Under the pieces are notes generated by a model that had not been told where the DNA came from, did not search any database, and saw only the letters and a program-made list of their open reading frames with translations. DNA of 64,000 bases from Corella eumyota (lineage: Eukaryota > Chordata > Ascidiacea > Phlebobranchia > Corellidae), in the NCBI GenBank assembly GCA_963082875.1, contig OY720102.1, forward strand, positions 6,200,001-6,264,000, read 5' to 3'. Both the position numbers and the translations under genes were made by a program. Shown here in pieces: positions 52,001 through 64,000 of the stretch (within the stretch, counting starts at the first letter, position 1; the number at the start of each line of letters is the position of its first letter).

Positions 52001-53889
52001 TCTATTGAAGGTAGTTTTTTTAGTTGTATATATTTTAATATATCTTAGATTTTGACATATCCCGTTATTATCAAGACATTAGTCTATTTTGCAAAGATTT
52101 TTAAATAAAGGTGAACGTGCATTTTAAGAAAGAGAATTAAAAAAAATTTATAGTGTAATGTAAATTTGCCTAAATTTGCTAAAAGTCGAGCAGTTTTTAT
52201 AAGAATCCAATCATGATGTTTTTATAATATTTTAGCAACTAAAATACATATATGTTTGTGCCTAAATCCAAAGTTTCTTTGCGGATAAAAGCGAACTAAG
52301 GAATTGTCAAGAGCTAATAAAGTAAAGATTAGGGCTGCGGTTTCTCGTACAAGATCTTTTGTGTTTTTAGAACGATCAGTTTCTCAAGGTTAAATATAGA
52401 CAGGGTCGAGTACTATTAAGTTATTGGTATGTTTTTCACGCAATTACGGTTGGCAAAAAAGTTGGACCAAAACAGAAAAATAATGTTCTCATCACCTTAA
52501 CAGGTTTTAGCGTTTACACAGTATGTTTATTTATATTAAAACGCGTGTCAGTGGGCGTAATCTATAATCAGATGGTTGTTTTTTAGTTCAATGTTAGCAA
52601 CATAACACATAACTTACGCTTTGGCTTTTAAGTTTTTGGTCAAGGTTAAAATGCGCGTCCAAGTATAAGCAAAAAAATGCTTGCAATGACGCACAAATCT
52701 GCCTGCTAGTATGTAATTAAAATCGTACTTCGCGCATGGCATTGAAAATGTAAGAACCGCGCTTGTATTGTTACTTACACTGCACAGCCAGCTGGCTTAA
52801 GTAAACCACGTCTAAGGTTATTGTCCGTAGACTGTTAGTCTTACAAAGTCGTGCTTGCTGTAGTAAGAGGAAAGTTAGTCTAACTTGTTTGCGGTAGTGT
52901 GTTGTGATTAAGATCGGCAACGAGATAAAATTCTCCGCGCATAATGCTGTTTATAACAGACATAAACGGTTAGTTTAATCGTTATTGTAAAACCATTGAA
53001 CTTAAACAAAAAGAGGCAGCATGGAACTTAGATCGAAGGAGAAAATAAAACATAATTGTCAAGCAATAATGTGTATGTGAACTTTAGAATTTTTTGATAT
53101 TATTATTAATATTAGACACCTTAAAAATTTGTTTTAAAAAGTAGTTGATTAAACCTATAGACAGAAAAGATAGTTTTTTTAAATTTTAAGATTACCGCAA
53201 AGTCGTAAAAAATGAGAGTAATTTACAATATAAGAATCAAGTTCGTTTTTAATGTATTTCTGCCGAGGGAATATGGTATCGGGATTGAAAGCACTTTTCC
53301 GGTTAAAATAATGCACTTTGTCAGCCTTTGGGAATAATAAATCTGCTAATATTACTGAATTATTCCGAATTTAACTCCCAAACGTATAATCGCGAGGCAA
53401 GTTGATTAATTGCTATGCTTATAAGAACGTGGGAATATATTAAGTCGTGTGCATTACGTTATAAAAATCAAGTATGTATACTGTTATGCACATATGCTCT
53501 GTTAAGACTCTGAATAGGCAGATTTTAAATAAATAATTCAGGTAAAGATAGCTGTGATTAGAACAGCATGGTTTTGCTAGCCTTTTTTACAACCTCTGCT
53601 TAATTTAATAAAACAAGATATATTTTTCTATATTATGATAATGTATAAGTTTAGAATTAGTTTGCATTTAATTTTGTGCAAGACCCTATACCTTGAATTT
53701 AACAAAGGTTTACTTTTTTACAGACTAAATTTGATATATATATATAGATATAAGTTTATTTAACAAGGAATTACCACTTGCTCATTAATGCCATGGAATT
53801 TATCAGCAATTAAATAAACACTTCTTGATAGTTTGTTTTTTATTTAAACTAGAACTTGGTTTGTTTATTTACTAACTTGATAAGAAGTT
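49048..53889. other. Divergent intergenic region between the TSP1 and SAM genes
   Basis: These 4.8 kb separate two genes transcribed away from each other, so both promoters should be here. On the minus strand TATAAAA at 49117-49123 lies about 70 bp before the TSP1 start codon. A TA-rich run at about 53732-53751 lies about 140 bp before the SAM-gene start. About 50580-50980 is less AT-rich, full of CGA/TCG words, and holds the X-box-like site. Elsewhere I see no convincing exon. A short open stretch at 50137-50275 lacks splice or family support. Confidence 0.6.
50809..50822 (+). promoter_or_regulatory. RFX X-box-like site
   Basis: GTCTCCAGGGCAAC fits the RFX-family X-box pattern GTNRCC/N(0-3)/RGYAAC closely: two half-sites with a 2-bp spacer, one mismatch in the left half. 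It sits in the GC-richer island of the divergent intergenic region, 1.8 kb from the TSP1 start and 3.1 kb from the SAM-gene start. X-boxes typically drive ciliary genes, usually nearer the start site than this. Function is inferred from the motif alone. Confidence 0.4.
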
Positions 53890-56800
53890 ATGGTTGCTAC
53901 AGCACGCACACGTAGAACTATGGTAAGTTTATTTAGTAATTTTATGGTAAATTATACTCTTAAGTTAAAAATAAAAGCTCATTTGTTTACGTCAAAGATA
54001 TATCGAAACCGAGAAACATTTTGGGTATAGTGGCCTTACTGTATTACAATTCCTATTTTTGCATTTTAAAATGTAGGCTTATGAAATTGGGTTTGTCAGA
54101 ATTTTCGAAATTGGGAAAATTAAAAATTTAAATAAAAAAAAGGTAATTAAAATAAATAAATAAAACGGAGTTTAATTACTTTGGTAAAGATAACCATCTA
54201 ATTAGACACGGATAATAGCAATAAAATTTCTTTTGATTGATTTTCTCGTAATTTTAAATTTTTGTGTTGCTTTCGATTTGCGATATTTGTCTATTACAGC
54301 TTCTAAGGTGCAAATTACCCTTTATTGTGTCATCATTAAATATCCCGAGTACAAAAACCCGTCGTTTAAAAAGATTAAAACACAATAAACCTGCAATAAT
54401 TTCGAATTTTTGAGGCGTTGGCATAATTACAGGAGATTACGGTTATTACATCGCAATTTGCCTCGTTCTTTTCGGCCAAATGCATCATTGTAATGCCGTG
54501 ATTAGGCCATGCGTTTTTTGTTGACACTACAAATTTGTTTTCGCGAGTTTTTACTGTTACTTCTGTCGTAGAGAAGTCAAATTATGGTCATGCTCCGAAC
54601 GGAATTCCCAAGCGAAAAGTAACATAAGAATTACATGTTTTAAATCATTGGAATCATAGCAACGCGTCTTGAAACTTTAATATCGTCATCACTAGGCCTA
54701 TTTTCAATGAAGCAACTGTTAATAGTATTAAAATTCAAGTAAAAAATTTAAATAAAATATAAACTTAAAAAATTAAAGCTATACCTATCATTTGCATAAC
54801 TTTTGTTAGTTTGATATAGATAATATTAATGCAATGTTATGTTAGTTTGCTTGATGTATATTACTACTTTGTTTTCTTAGTTTGCTTGATGAATGTTTAT
54901 TTATTTTTTTGTTTGTTTGTCTGATGAATATTAATATATTATTTAGTCAATTGGCTTGGTATATATTGATTAATTTTTTTTTTAGTTTGAAGACTTGATT
55001 TAAAAAAATTTAAAACCTACACCATAACAAAATTCCACAACCCATTTGACAATCAAATCCTTGTAAAGCCTACAATTGTAAATGTGTGTATTATGTAAAG
55101 CATAAGGCTACATTTATCGTATTTGTTTAAAGCCTTGTAATACGGCGAAAAGGATCAAACGGCCGATTAATAAACAAAGAAACCAAATATAAGTTGACAA
55201 TAAAATCACAACAACATTAAGTTTTAGAGTAATACATAGTTACTTTAAACCTTCAATACTCCAAGCTTTACAGTGAACTGTAACGATATTCGCGAAAAGC
55301 TTTGCAATTTCATATATTTATTTAACAAACTTTGTATTACATCGATGTATTCGCAATTTTTTATAATTTTTAAAACATATTTAATGTTGTGATACTGTTA
55401 ATATGGCAGACTAAACATCTAGAAAAAACAACATCTTAAATACTAACAACTGGTTCTAATAAACCTAACAACGCTAATAAAATTGTAAGGTTTTCTTAAT
55501 CTTTCTATGCATTTATATAAAGTTGTGCACAGTAGAATATGTAAAAGGCTTACAATAATATTTTTACTTTATTGCAGAATATTCATACTGCAAAATAAAC
55601 TATATTTTTTAAAGTTTGTGATGCATATCGACCAAGTCAAAGTTATTCCTGCTTATAAAATTAAACGAAATTTTAAGAAAATACGTTTACGCAGAACCAG
55701 ACTGAAGGAGATCCAGCATGCGCAGCCTACAACCAACGCAGTGCAGACGGGAGGCGTCAGTTGCTGGGTTTGTCCCAGGCCATACGAGAAAAAGCCTTTC
55801 AGTCGAGGTCGCCCACGTCTGAGGCCAAGCACGCCCAGAAGTTCAAGTTCGGACAGTCGGTCAAAACGACGCCGCTCAAAGACGACAACACAAAGGTTTG
55901 TTCAATAAACTTTTATCACGTGATGTATTGTTATTTTTACAAGTCACGTGACTAAAATGTTTTGTTTTTAAATCTAAGGTTAATTTTTGTGTGATTTATG
56001 TGAACAAATGTAAGTTCTTTAAAAGTTCACATTTTCAATATTAGAACAGCTGGTATTTTAATTTTTCAAGTTAATAAAAAATGTTGCAAGTTTAACGAAT
56101 TTTGAATAAGTTTATGTGGTTTAATTGTGTTATATCTGGCATATATACTTAATATTTTCACGTTATTTGCTCCATTTTGTAATAGTCTTAGCGACGTAGT
56201 AACTTAACAAACAAAGTAACGACGTAGTCTACTAAACTTGATACAAAATCAACATAAAAGTAGTTTCAAAATTTTTGAATGGAAGATTTAGTTCATTTTA
56301 AATTAAATATTTGGTTGGAAATTATTAACAATGCCGCTTAAGAATTTAGATTTTTTCTAATTTTTATAACAAAAATTGAATTTTTTTTATTAATATTAAT
56401 ACTATACATTTTAAATAATACATACTAGTCATAAAATATTAAACGTGATAATTTTTTAAGCTATTTGTAATCCATTACAAGACTATATGAATCACTATAC
56501 TTATTATAAGATTTCTTAATCTATTTTTTGATTCTTCGCTTTTTGTTTATGAAAGACAATATGACATTTAACGCTGTAAGCTTTGAATTGAAAGGCTAAC
56601 TAAGACTAATGTGGATTAAAAATATGACATTTAGCTAATGCGATACGGGCTGTTTGGCATAGTTAAACATAAAGAAGCTTGTAGCGGATTTTGGTTTTTG
56701 TTTGTTGGCGTTATAGTTATTCGCCATGTTTAGCCTAGCACTTCCTCGTAGCGTTTATCCAACGCTCTATTATACAAACAGACGCTACAGGTTTAATCGT

Positions 56801-59800
56801 CTACTATTTCGCCAATCGAAATCGTAAATTTAAAGCGACACATTGAACACAATACCCCATACAATTATAATTGTTGGATTTTTGAATTCCCATGCTCAAC
56901 AATGGGTTATGATTGTGTTAAAGGTAACCATTTGAATGGCCAATTAACCATTCTTTAAATAACAGACGCGTTTTACACCGCTGATCAAGTGGTCTCAGCG
57001 ACAAACAATAGCCAATAGCTCTAAAAACTTTCAGACAATAGAAAATCATAAATTCTTGCAAGAAAAAATACTCTAAAGCGACAAGCGAAAATAACGTCAT
57101 CTTTCAGTAGGTTGCTTAATTGAAAAAAAGCGCTTTTAATTATATTCGCAGTTACTTGGTTTTAGAAGCAACAAATATGGAAAAAGAAACGTTTTGCAAT
57201 TAGTTTAAATAAGATATTTATTAAAAATATATTATGTCAAAAAATGATTAATTACAGTGTAGTCAATCAAAAATTGCAAACCGCGCATATTGTAAAGAAA
57301 ACGTGTTTTCGTATAGTTTTAGAGACAAATACCTTTTAACGTAAACAGTTAAGGCTTAAACTTTGGCTGAATTAATATGGCTTAAGCAGCAGGTAATCCT
57401 TAATTTATTACAGTTCAATAGTTCGGACACGTTTGCCTAATCGCACTTAATAGTTATCAGAAAATTAATTAATTGTTTATGTAATTTAAAGTTCAATTAA
57501 ATTTTTATACAAATCTAAATACGTTTTCAGTTCTTTATTCTAAAAAAAGAGCACACAGTCATGCAAAATACCTTACTTTATGTGCGTTTTTACATTTTAA
57601 TTCTCGAGGAATATACCTTTATATGCCAACTCTAGCTTATTTGAATTACAGTAACTTATACTCAATGCCTCTTGGACGAAATCGGCTTTACTCTCGTAAC
57701 TTGAATGAATTAACACATGCGTTTTAAAATGTTTTTGTACTATATATCAAATATGACAGCCGGCCAAATAATTTATATATAGTTGACGTTAACATTTGTT
57801 ATCAATACAATTCATCGAATACGATCTGACGAAATTAGCCGCAAAAAATAGATTTTTGTTTCGCTGTGTGGTCTTCCAAATCACGATTTGAACAGTCACG
57901 AATCAGTATTGTCCATATAAAACCGTGTAAAAAATGTAAATCATAATCAAAAGTAAGTTAGGCGCATTAAATGGTAATTCAGAACTTTGAAAATAAAACT
58001 AAGGCATTATAAGCGCTCGTAGTAATGTCAAAAATAAATTAGAATCTTAGAAAATGCTTAGAAATAGAAACTATTTAATTGAATATTTAAATTCTTTTAG
58101 GTAACAAGTTGTTTAAATTTATAAAAAATAAAAATTGTGAAAGTTAAACTTATTTATAATCTAGGACATTCCGACTATAGAAGAGCGTTTACGAAATTTA
58201 CTCAACAGCGACACTGAAGGAGTAGTGGAAGATTACAAATCAAAAGTAAAACTTAAATTATTTAATTTATAAAAAAATGTTCTAAATTTTCCATGTGCTT
58301 AATAATAAAGTAAATCATGCATAAACGTAAAATTAATATATTTTTTTTAAAAAAACAATATTTTTAGAAAAAATCTTCCATCGTTCTACCAGTACGACCT
58401 CGGTGCAAGCCCTCGAGTTCGAATCCCGTCGACCCATCTTACGCCAGCACATACATTAGCACCTACGTTAAACCCAACCCCGGAAAAGCAGTTGTCACCA
58501 AATCGAAATCCATAAATAGAAGTTTTGATTCTTCGATCAATTCAAACACCTTGGACAACAAAAGGGTAACCTTATTAAATATTTAAAAGTTGGGTTAGAA
58601 TTGTTTTTCTTTATATAAACATAAAAATTCTGCTTATTTTAAACAAAATCTGTTATAGACTTGCATCTCTTTTTTAGACTACAGATTCAAATTCGAGCAA
58701 AACCGACAGCGGAATAAGTATTAGAGAGTGGGCATCAACAAGACGTTGCAAAAGTGCCGTTCCGCCCAGTTTCTACGAGAGAGACGATCAACCAAGTAAT
58801 GTGATGGAGGAACCACCGAAATATAAAGGGGTAAGACCACAGGCTTATTAAAATTTTAAATCCCTTGCGTTAAGATAAACACGTTAATCATTTTTATTTT
58901 TTAAACCATAGCCCCAAATACGACGTAGAACCCCATCACCAGTTGTAAGAGCATGGGAGAATAAACGAACCCCTAGTCCTGCAGTTTGCCCCTCAGCAGC
59001 TCCCAGAAGCACAAGTACTCCAGGGTTAAACTTACCAACGTATAACCAAAGAGAAAGCACTGTCCAATCAGCTGTCTCTCGGCGCTCGTTATTTAACGAA
59101 AACGAAGTCAACCGGTCCGTAGACCAGAGTTCGAATCGTACTGTCTCCGCGATAAGACTGGCACGACCAGCACCTAGTCCACCCCAACACTCCAATCAAG
59201 TCAAACCCGGATTTAGTCACTCCACGCCGCTGTCAAACCAGCAAAAATTTCGCAAGAGCTACGAGCATGTACAGTCTGACCCTAAATCAAATCCCATGAT
59301 GCAACGTCACAATGGCAACGTCATAGAGCCGCCGAGATACGTCAACATTCCCGCGGTAAATAAGTCTTACGACGGTCAGCCCAATTCTGTCAACTATCGG
59401 TCGAACCAGAATAGTTACAGACCTACAAACCACAGTCAACCTACACCTAGTAAAAGATCCGTCTTTAATGCTACACATACCCAGCCCAACCACAAAAATT
59501 TTGCCACTGAAGCAAGCCAAAATAACAACCATGTTCCCCATCCTAATTTGCAGTCGCGTGAAAAGCGCTGCGTGACTCCTGCGCCGAAACAGAATCCTCC
59601 AGCAGTCGTCCTGCACTCTCCAGACTTTTACCCTCAGCAAAACTTTAGTTTTAGAAGGGCGGTGCACAACTCTGTAAGCAGCGATGCTGAACCTGTCAAT
59701 AAAAACACTAAAGCGTCACCTGAGAAAACGCAACCACCAGATGGCGATAGAGGACCTCGCAAAAGTGACGACAGGGACAGTGGGACCGTTCTCGAACCGG

Positions 59801-62507
59801 AAGCTTCAGTTTTTGATTTTGATTCCGACGTATTAAGCGAGAACGAGTTGGATAAAAGTAACTTAACATCTCCTAACAAAAGTTTGAGTCCCACAAAAGA
59901 GGCGTGGTCACGCTCTAGCACCCCTATGCTGCCGCCCCTTTCTTTCGGAGGAGAGAGCGAGGACGAAATGAGAGAAGACGTCACGTGCCAAGTCACTGTC
60001 AATCAACACAATGTTGTACAACAAAATCTTGCCAATCAACAACACCATGATGACGTCGTGCGGTTTAGGAACGGAAAACCGCAAGGCAAAGGTAATAAAA
60101 ACAAATTTATAAAAAATTACAAAAAAATTAAAACAATTTTTTTTAGTTAAGCCATTACGTCATAGTGACGTCATCCTTGATGCAGACGAGTATGTCGACA
60201 TGAAGTCAAGCCCAAAAGGACAAATCGTCGATATAAAACAACAAAAAAATCACAACAAGGTAGAAATTTTGAATTATTTGAATCATTTTAATTTGTAAGA
60301 AAATTAGTTTAATATACTTTTTTGGTTTAAAATTATATTTACTTTACTTAAAACAATAATATTAATTTAAATAAAAGAAACTTATTTAAAATGAAAAATA
60401 CTTAAAATTTTAAGTCAAATGCACTTTTTTCTTTTTCTTTAAAACAAATTTATTTTTTTAAATTTTTGATTTTTTTTTTTTAATTTTATCTAACTTTAAA
60501 CTTTCCAGGTTGTTTCAACAAAACTGCAGAGAGGCGCTTCCACCGTCCGAAGGGGGTTCTATCCAAAGAACGCCTCCGGAGACGAAAAAAACAAACGGAA
60601 GTTGCGTCATCGTTATGACGACGGTGACGTCACAGACGGCTCGCTAAAACAACAACCCTACGCGTTGCAGCCAAATAGAAACCAATACCAGTCCGCTTAC
60701 TATCAAAGGTAAACTTTGTTATTTACTATATTATTTCTGTTTATGGCTTATAACTTATTTGTTATATCTGGTAATGGCTTATAATAAAAACGCCTATTTT
60801 TTACTTTGTCAATTACTTATAGAAATCATGTGTCAAGAGTCGACAAATCCGAGTATGGAGAGACATCGAGTGTTCGATCTGTGACGACGACGAGCATGTG
60901 CAGTAGCGTTCTGCGCAGAAGCCGGCGTTACCGTGGAAAAAGACATGCGTCTGGTGTATCTAACAGCGAAATTGCAACTCGAGAGATTAGGTAAGAATTG
61001 ACATTTATTAACAGATATTTTGTCAATATTTATACGACATATGTTTCAATTAAAATGACTGAATACGGTATAGAAGGCCTTCCCGTTGAGCCCAGCCATA
61101 GCTCAAATCTTCCTTAAGCAGCATTGTCAGTAAAGAAGATATCATGACATTGTTATTTCTAAATAAGTAAGTCGATTAGTTAGTATATTGAGTATGCGAA
61201 TGAACAATGAGACTTTGATATTTCTGCAGTAGATATATGTATGTATCACATTTAAAAAAGGGTCTTAAAAATTCGAGACAAACAGAATATTTGGTATCAA
61301 ACAACGATCATTAAAGAGATAATAAACAAAAAAGTGGTATTTTGGTTTAAACGAGTTTCTAAATATATATTTATTGTGTTGACAGGTCTGTCAATAAAAG
61401 GTTCACGCGCCTCGAAGGATATGTCGTAACTCTGGCGCAAAGTCTTGCACAATTGTCCTCCGAGCTACGTCAGCAGAATGTGACGTCACGGGAAATTGAG
61501 GAACTGCGTCATGAAGTGCAAGAGGTAAAAAAATGTTGATATAACAAATTTTTTTATTTTTTTGAAAAGCATTTTTTTCTGAATCTATACCATTGATCTT
61601 TTCCTTTTAGATCCGATCTCGACAGATGATGAACTCATCTCCGCAAACAAAGGGCAAGAAGTCCTCCCACAAGAGCGAAAAGTCTCCTCCAAAGATTGCA
61701 ACCAGATTAGGGAAGTTTTTTGGAGAGCAACCTCCTCTTCTTAACGTCTTCTTAAAACAACTCGGATACGAGGTTAGTTTTACTTTTTTGGTTTGTTTTT
61801 ATTTTTGTTTGTTTGTTTAGTTTTTAGTTTGTTTTATGGCTTTTTTTTTAGTTTTGTTTTATAAATTTTTATTTTTGGGTTTGTTTTGTAAGGATGTTTC
61901 ACTAAATGTTTTTGGGCACGTGTTATTATCATACTTTTTATCAAATTAAATTACATTACCTAAAAAAGCAATACATAAAAAGGTTTTTCGCTTGTTAATG
62001 GTCAGTTACCATTTTGTGCTGGTTTAGAACAAAGTATATTTCCTTAAGTACATATTTAAAGTAGCATAGATAAAATAAAAGTTGTTTAGTAGATAGTTTG
62101 TTTTGTTTCACAATAGTTGGTATCTTTGTTTGTTATGTGTAGTATTTGGTTTATATGATATTGCAGTCTACCAGATATTTCAAATAAAGTAGTCGATTTC
62201 AAAAAAAAATAAAAAATTCATAAATAAAATATAACTGTTTAAAAAAAATGTTGCACTTGAAAACAGGTTAGTTGAAAACGCTAAGCCAATTTGAAAAATA
62301 TTAATAATTTAGTTGTGCATGGCGCAATTGGTTTTATAATGTCTTTATAAAAATACATTGCAGAAGTACATAAAAAATTTCCAATGCGAGAGCATAGGCA
62401 TGATGGAATTGCCATATATGGACGAGCCAAGACTGAGAGCCATAGGAATACCGTTGGGCCCAAGGTTGAGAATACTTAAAGAAGCACAGAAGTCATCTTA
62501 CGTATAA
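53890..62507 (+). CDS. SAM-domain protein with coiled coil and PDZ-ligand-like C terminus, 923 aa
   Basis: Twelve exons: 53890-53922, 55695-55895, 58165-58245, 58368-58565, 58678-58830, 58912-60091, 60147-60259, 60509-60708, 60823-60990, 61386-61524, 61611-61772 and 62364-62507. All junctions are GT...AG and phases match at each. The 11-codon first exon (MVATARTRRTM) is the least certain; it has a GTAAGT donor, phase 0 and a purine at -3. Residues 12-105 are conserved-looking and charged, including PTIEERLRNLL. Residues 172-720 are S/N/Q/P-rich and probably disordered, mostly in one 1.2-kb exon. Residues 776-825 predict a coiled coil (SVNKRFTRLEGYVVTLAQ...). Residues 858-922 form a SAM domain (FLKQLGYEKYIKNF, then GIPLGPRLRILKEAQ) split by an intron after LGYE. 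SAM domains mediate homo- and hetero-oligomerisation. The protein ends SSYV, a class I PDZ-ligand pattern. It is probably a cytoplasmic scaffold. I cannot name the family. Further small exons could hide in the 2.3-kb intron 2. Confidence 0.85.
54805..55005 (+). repeat. Short degenerate tandem repeat in intron 1 (~36 bp unit)
   Basis: About six imperfect copies of a TTAGTTTGCTTGATGAATAT-like unit start near 54805, 54841, 54876, 54912, 54943 and 54982, spaced 31-39 bp apart. Only the TTAGTTTG...TTGATG portion is well kept. It is an intronic minisatellite with no evident role. Confidence 0.65.
55916..55951 (+). promoter_or_regulatory. Pair of TCACGTGA palindromes at the start of intron 2
   Basis: TCACGTGA occurs at 55916-55923 and 55944-55951, 28 bp start to start (about 2.7 helical turns), just inside the 2.3-kb intron. 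This octamer is the M-box/CLEAR-type E-box bound by bHLH-zip factors (MITF/TFE, USF) in animals. The same octamer is present in nearly every satellite monomer of this window and at 63388-63395. Regulatory function is inferred. Confidence 0.4.
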
Positions 62508-62796
62508 ATGAGCAGTGAAATTAGAACAACGGTGTTATGCATTTTTGGGTCGAAAAAATTACTTATTTTAAATCGGGTATCATCATGGAATACGTTTTGA
62601 TTGCATCAAGATTGTTAAAGGTTTATGATAAGATTGTCTACTAACATTGTGATAAGATTGTCTACTAATCTACTAACATTGAACAAAATTCTACATCAAG
62701 TTTAAAATTCAACCCAAAGTTCTATAAACTTATATTGCAATATTGTAATTATACATGGACAAAAAAAGCAAATGAACACTAAATTCATTTAATTTA

Positions 62797-62802
62797 ATAA
62801 AT
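62797..62802 (+). terminator. Polyadenylation signal candidate of the SAM gene
   Basis: AATAAA lies 290 bp after the stop codon, followed by a T-rich stretch (ATATTTTTTAAG). It is the first convincing hexamer downstream of the coding sequence and would give a 3' UTR of about 300 bp. The background is AT-rich, so other sites are possible. Confidence 0.5.
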
Positions 62803-64000
62803 ATTTTTTAAGTTTTTAAACACTTTGTATTATTTGATTTCGATTGTAACAAGTATCTGATTTCAACAAAGCGAATGCGTATTATACAACGTTATCATAA
62901 GTTGTTTAAATGTAATATGTAAAATTATTTTTTTTATATTCGTATAGATAAAAAACTTTGCTTTTTTGGTTATAACACTTCTGCACAATTCCAAAAGTTT
63001 ATTATGTACATCCACTGATATGATGTTTATTAATGTATAGTTCTATATACATTTTCACTGTGTTATTTCACCGTACTTATAAAACTTGCAATGCATTCCA
63101 CAGTTCTAAGATATTTTTAAGTATTATGTTTTATTACGATTTATGGGCGAATTATATTCTTATCGGTTACTTTATTAACATGATGTGATTATTTTGAGCA
63201 TAATAACATTATAGTGTAGGCAAGGTTTCTCATATTGAGTTAATGACTTTATTAGTTGTGTGGCTATAATATCTTTAGTAAGCTGCATTGTGCACATAAA
63301 ACCGTTGTGTTTATTTTAATTTCTACCAAAAAGTTGGCTTGGCAGGTTTTTTTGCGTATACTTTTTAAACCAGATATACGTCACAAGTCACGTGATTCGA
63401 GAGATTTAAAATTTTGCAACTTTAGATTCCAATAGCTTGAAAACTACTTAAACATGTAAAAAAACAACGGTATCCTCGTGCAAGTTAAAAACGGGCCAAT
63501 GTAAATAAAAAGCAAACCCTGCAGTTTTATAACAGCACTTTTAATTCACAAATGCTTATTTTTGCACAGAAAAGTTGTCATGGTCAATTCAAATTCCACT
63601 GCTTGAATAAATAAATTAACACTATAATGACATTGCCTTTGTCAGCTTCAATATTTTTACTTTAATTGTTTTACATAATCAAACAAACATGGCTCTTATA
63701 AATATTGCATGATGTTGTGATTTTCATGTCTTATTCATCGAGGTGTGTAAAAATATGTGTAAACAATTTTCAAGGATTGACGCAGCCTATTTGTAGTAAA
63801 GCAAAAGTCAGGGTTATTAAAAATTAATTTGGATTGGTTTGTTTTAAAGCATATGTGGCGTAGTAAGTTCGTTTCACAATAACACTATTTAACAAATAAA
63901 ATTAAAACGCATTTTAAGATATATTTAGGAACAAATTTACTGTCCAAACACTATTTTATATATTATATGCCAAAGTTATAAAACCAAGACGGTATTATTG
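62803..64000. other. AT-rich flank downstream of the SAM gene
   Basis: I see no open reading frame, RNA gene or repeat worth naming. One TCACGTGA palindrome lies at 63388-63395 within CAAGTCACGTGATTCG. The sequence reads as intergenic DNA or distal 3' UTR. Confidence 0.6.

Noticed and set aside
55507-55908. 133-residue frame covering SAM-gene exon 2 in another phase
   Set aside because: The phase that joins exon 3 in frame gives the AAYNQRSADGRRQLL product; the longer frame is an Arg/Ser-rich shadow.
58408-58431. tRNA T-arm-like GAGTTCGAATCCCGTCGA inside a SAM-gene exon, and GGGTTTCGAGTCCC near 50908
   Set aside because: Only a B-box-like word is present; no A box, anticodon arm or acceptor stem can be drawn, and the first is within good coding sequence.
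58884-60002. Minus-strand frames opposite the large SAM-gene exon
   Set aside because: The plus strand is open for 393 codons with matching splice phases on both sides; the minus frames are shadows of it.
62312-62345. A-box-like GGCGCAATTGGTTTT in the last intron of the SAM gene
   Set aside because: No anticodon arm or B box follows at the right distance, so it is a chance match.

Overview
This window is animal (metazoan) nuclear DNA. It is AT-rich, with spliceosomal introns of about 55 bp to 2.3 kb (GT...AG), extracellular thrombospondin type-1 (TSP1) modules, a SAM-domain protein and tRNA-derived repeats. The many very short introns and the repeated TGACGTCA and CACGTG palindromes would suit a compact invertebrate chordate such as an ascidian tunicate. 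That placement is a guess: no marker gene for a phylum is present.

Layout. (1) Bases 1-41018, about two thirds of the window, are one satellite array of about 131 copies of a monomer of about 311-312 bp. The array runs off the left edge. Monomers tend to alternate between two sub-types, giving a dimer of about 623 bp. Larger registers (935 bp, 2.8 kb, 3.1-3.4 kb) are layered on top. At about 39926 the array flips orientation, and 39926-41018 is an inverted arm of about 3.5 monomers. No credible gene lies inside the array. (2) 41019-43113 is AT-rich spacer with a diverged direct repeat and a tandem cluster of tRNA-Asn-like units, the best of which is almost intact. (3) 43114-44008 (minus strand) is a two-exon gene for a 247-residue secreted or ER-lumen protein built of about 34-residue helical repeats. 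(4) 45061-49047 (minus strand) is a 12-exon gene for a secreted protein with ten TSP1 modules. Four of its exons were copied by a recent 1506-bp tandem duplication. (5) 49048-53889 is a divergent intergenic region with an RFX/X-box-like site. (6) 53890-62507 (plus strand) is a 12-exon gene for a 923-residue, mostly disordered protein ending in a coiled coil, a SAM domain and a PDZ-ligand-like tail. (7) 62508-64000 is 3' UTR and AT-rich flank.

The exon models were built by eye from splice sites and reading phase. All three keep frame through every junction, which is strong internal support. Both minus-strand genes start with a signal peptide and end in a K-x-E-L tail (KVEL, KFEL), so they may act together in the early secretory pathway. 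The most unusual part of the window is the satellite itself. Typical units carry an inverted CATTGGCC...GGCCAATG pair bracketing a TCACGTGA palindrome, so the array offers more than a hundred evenly spaced possible binding sites.
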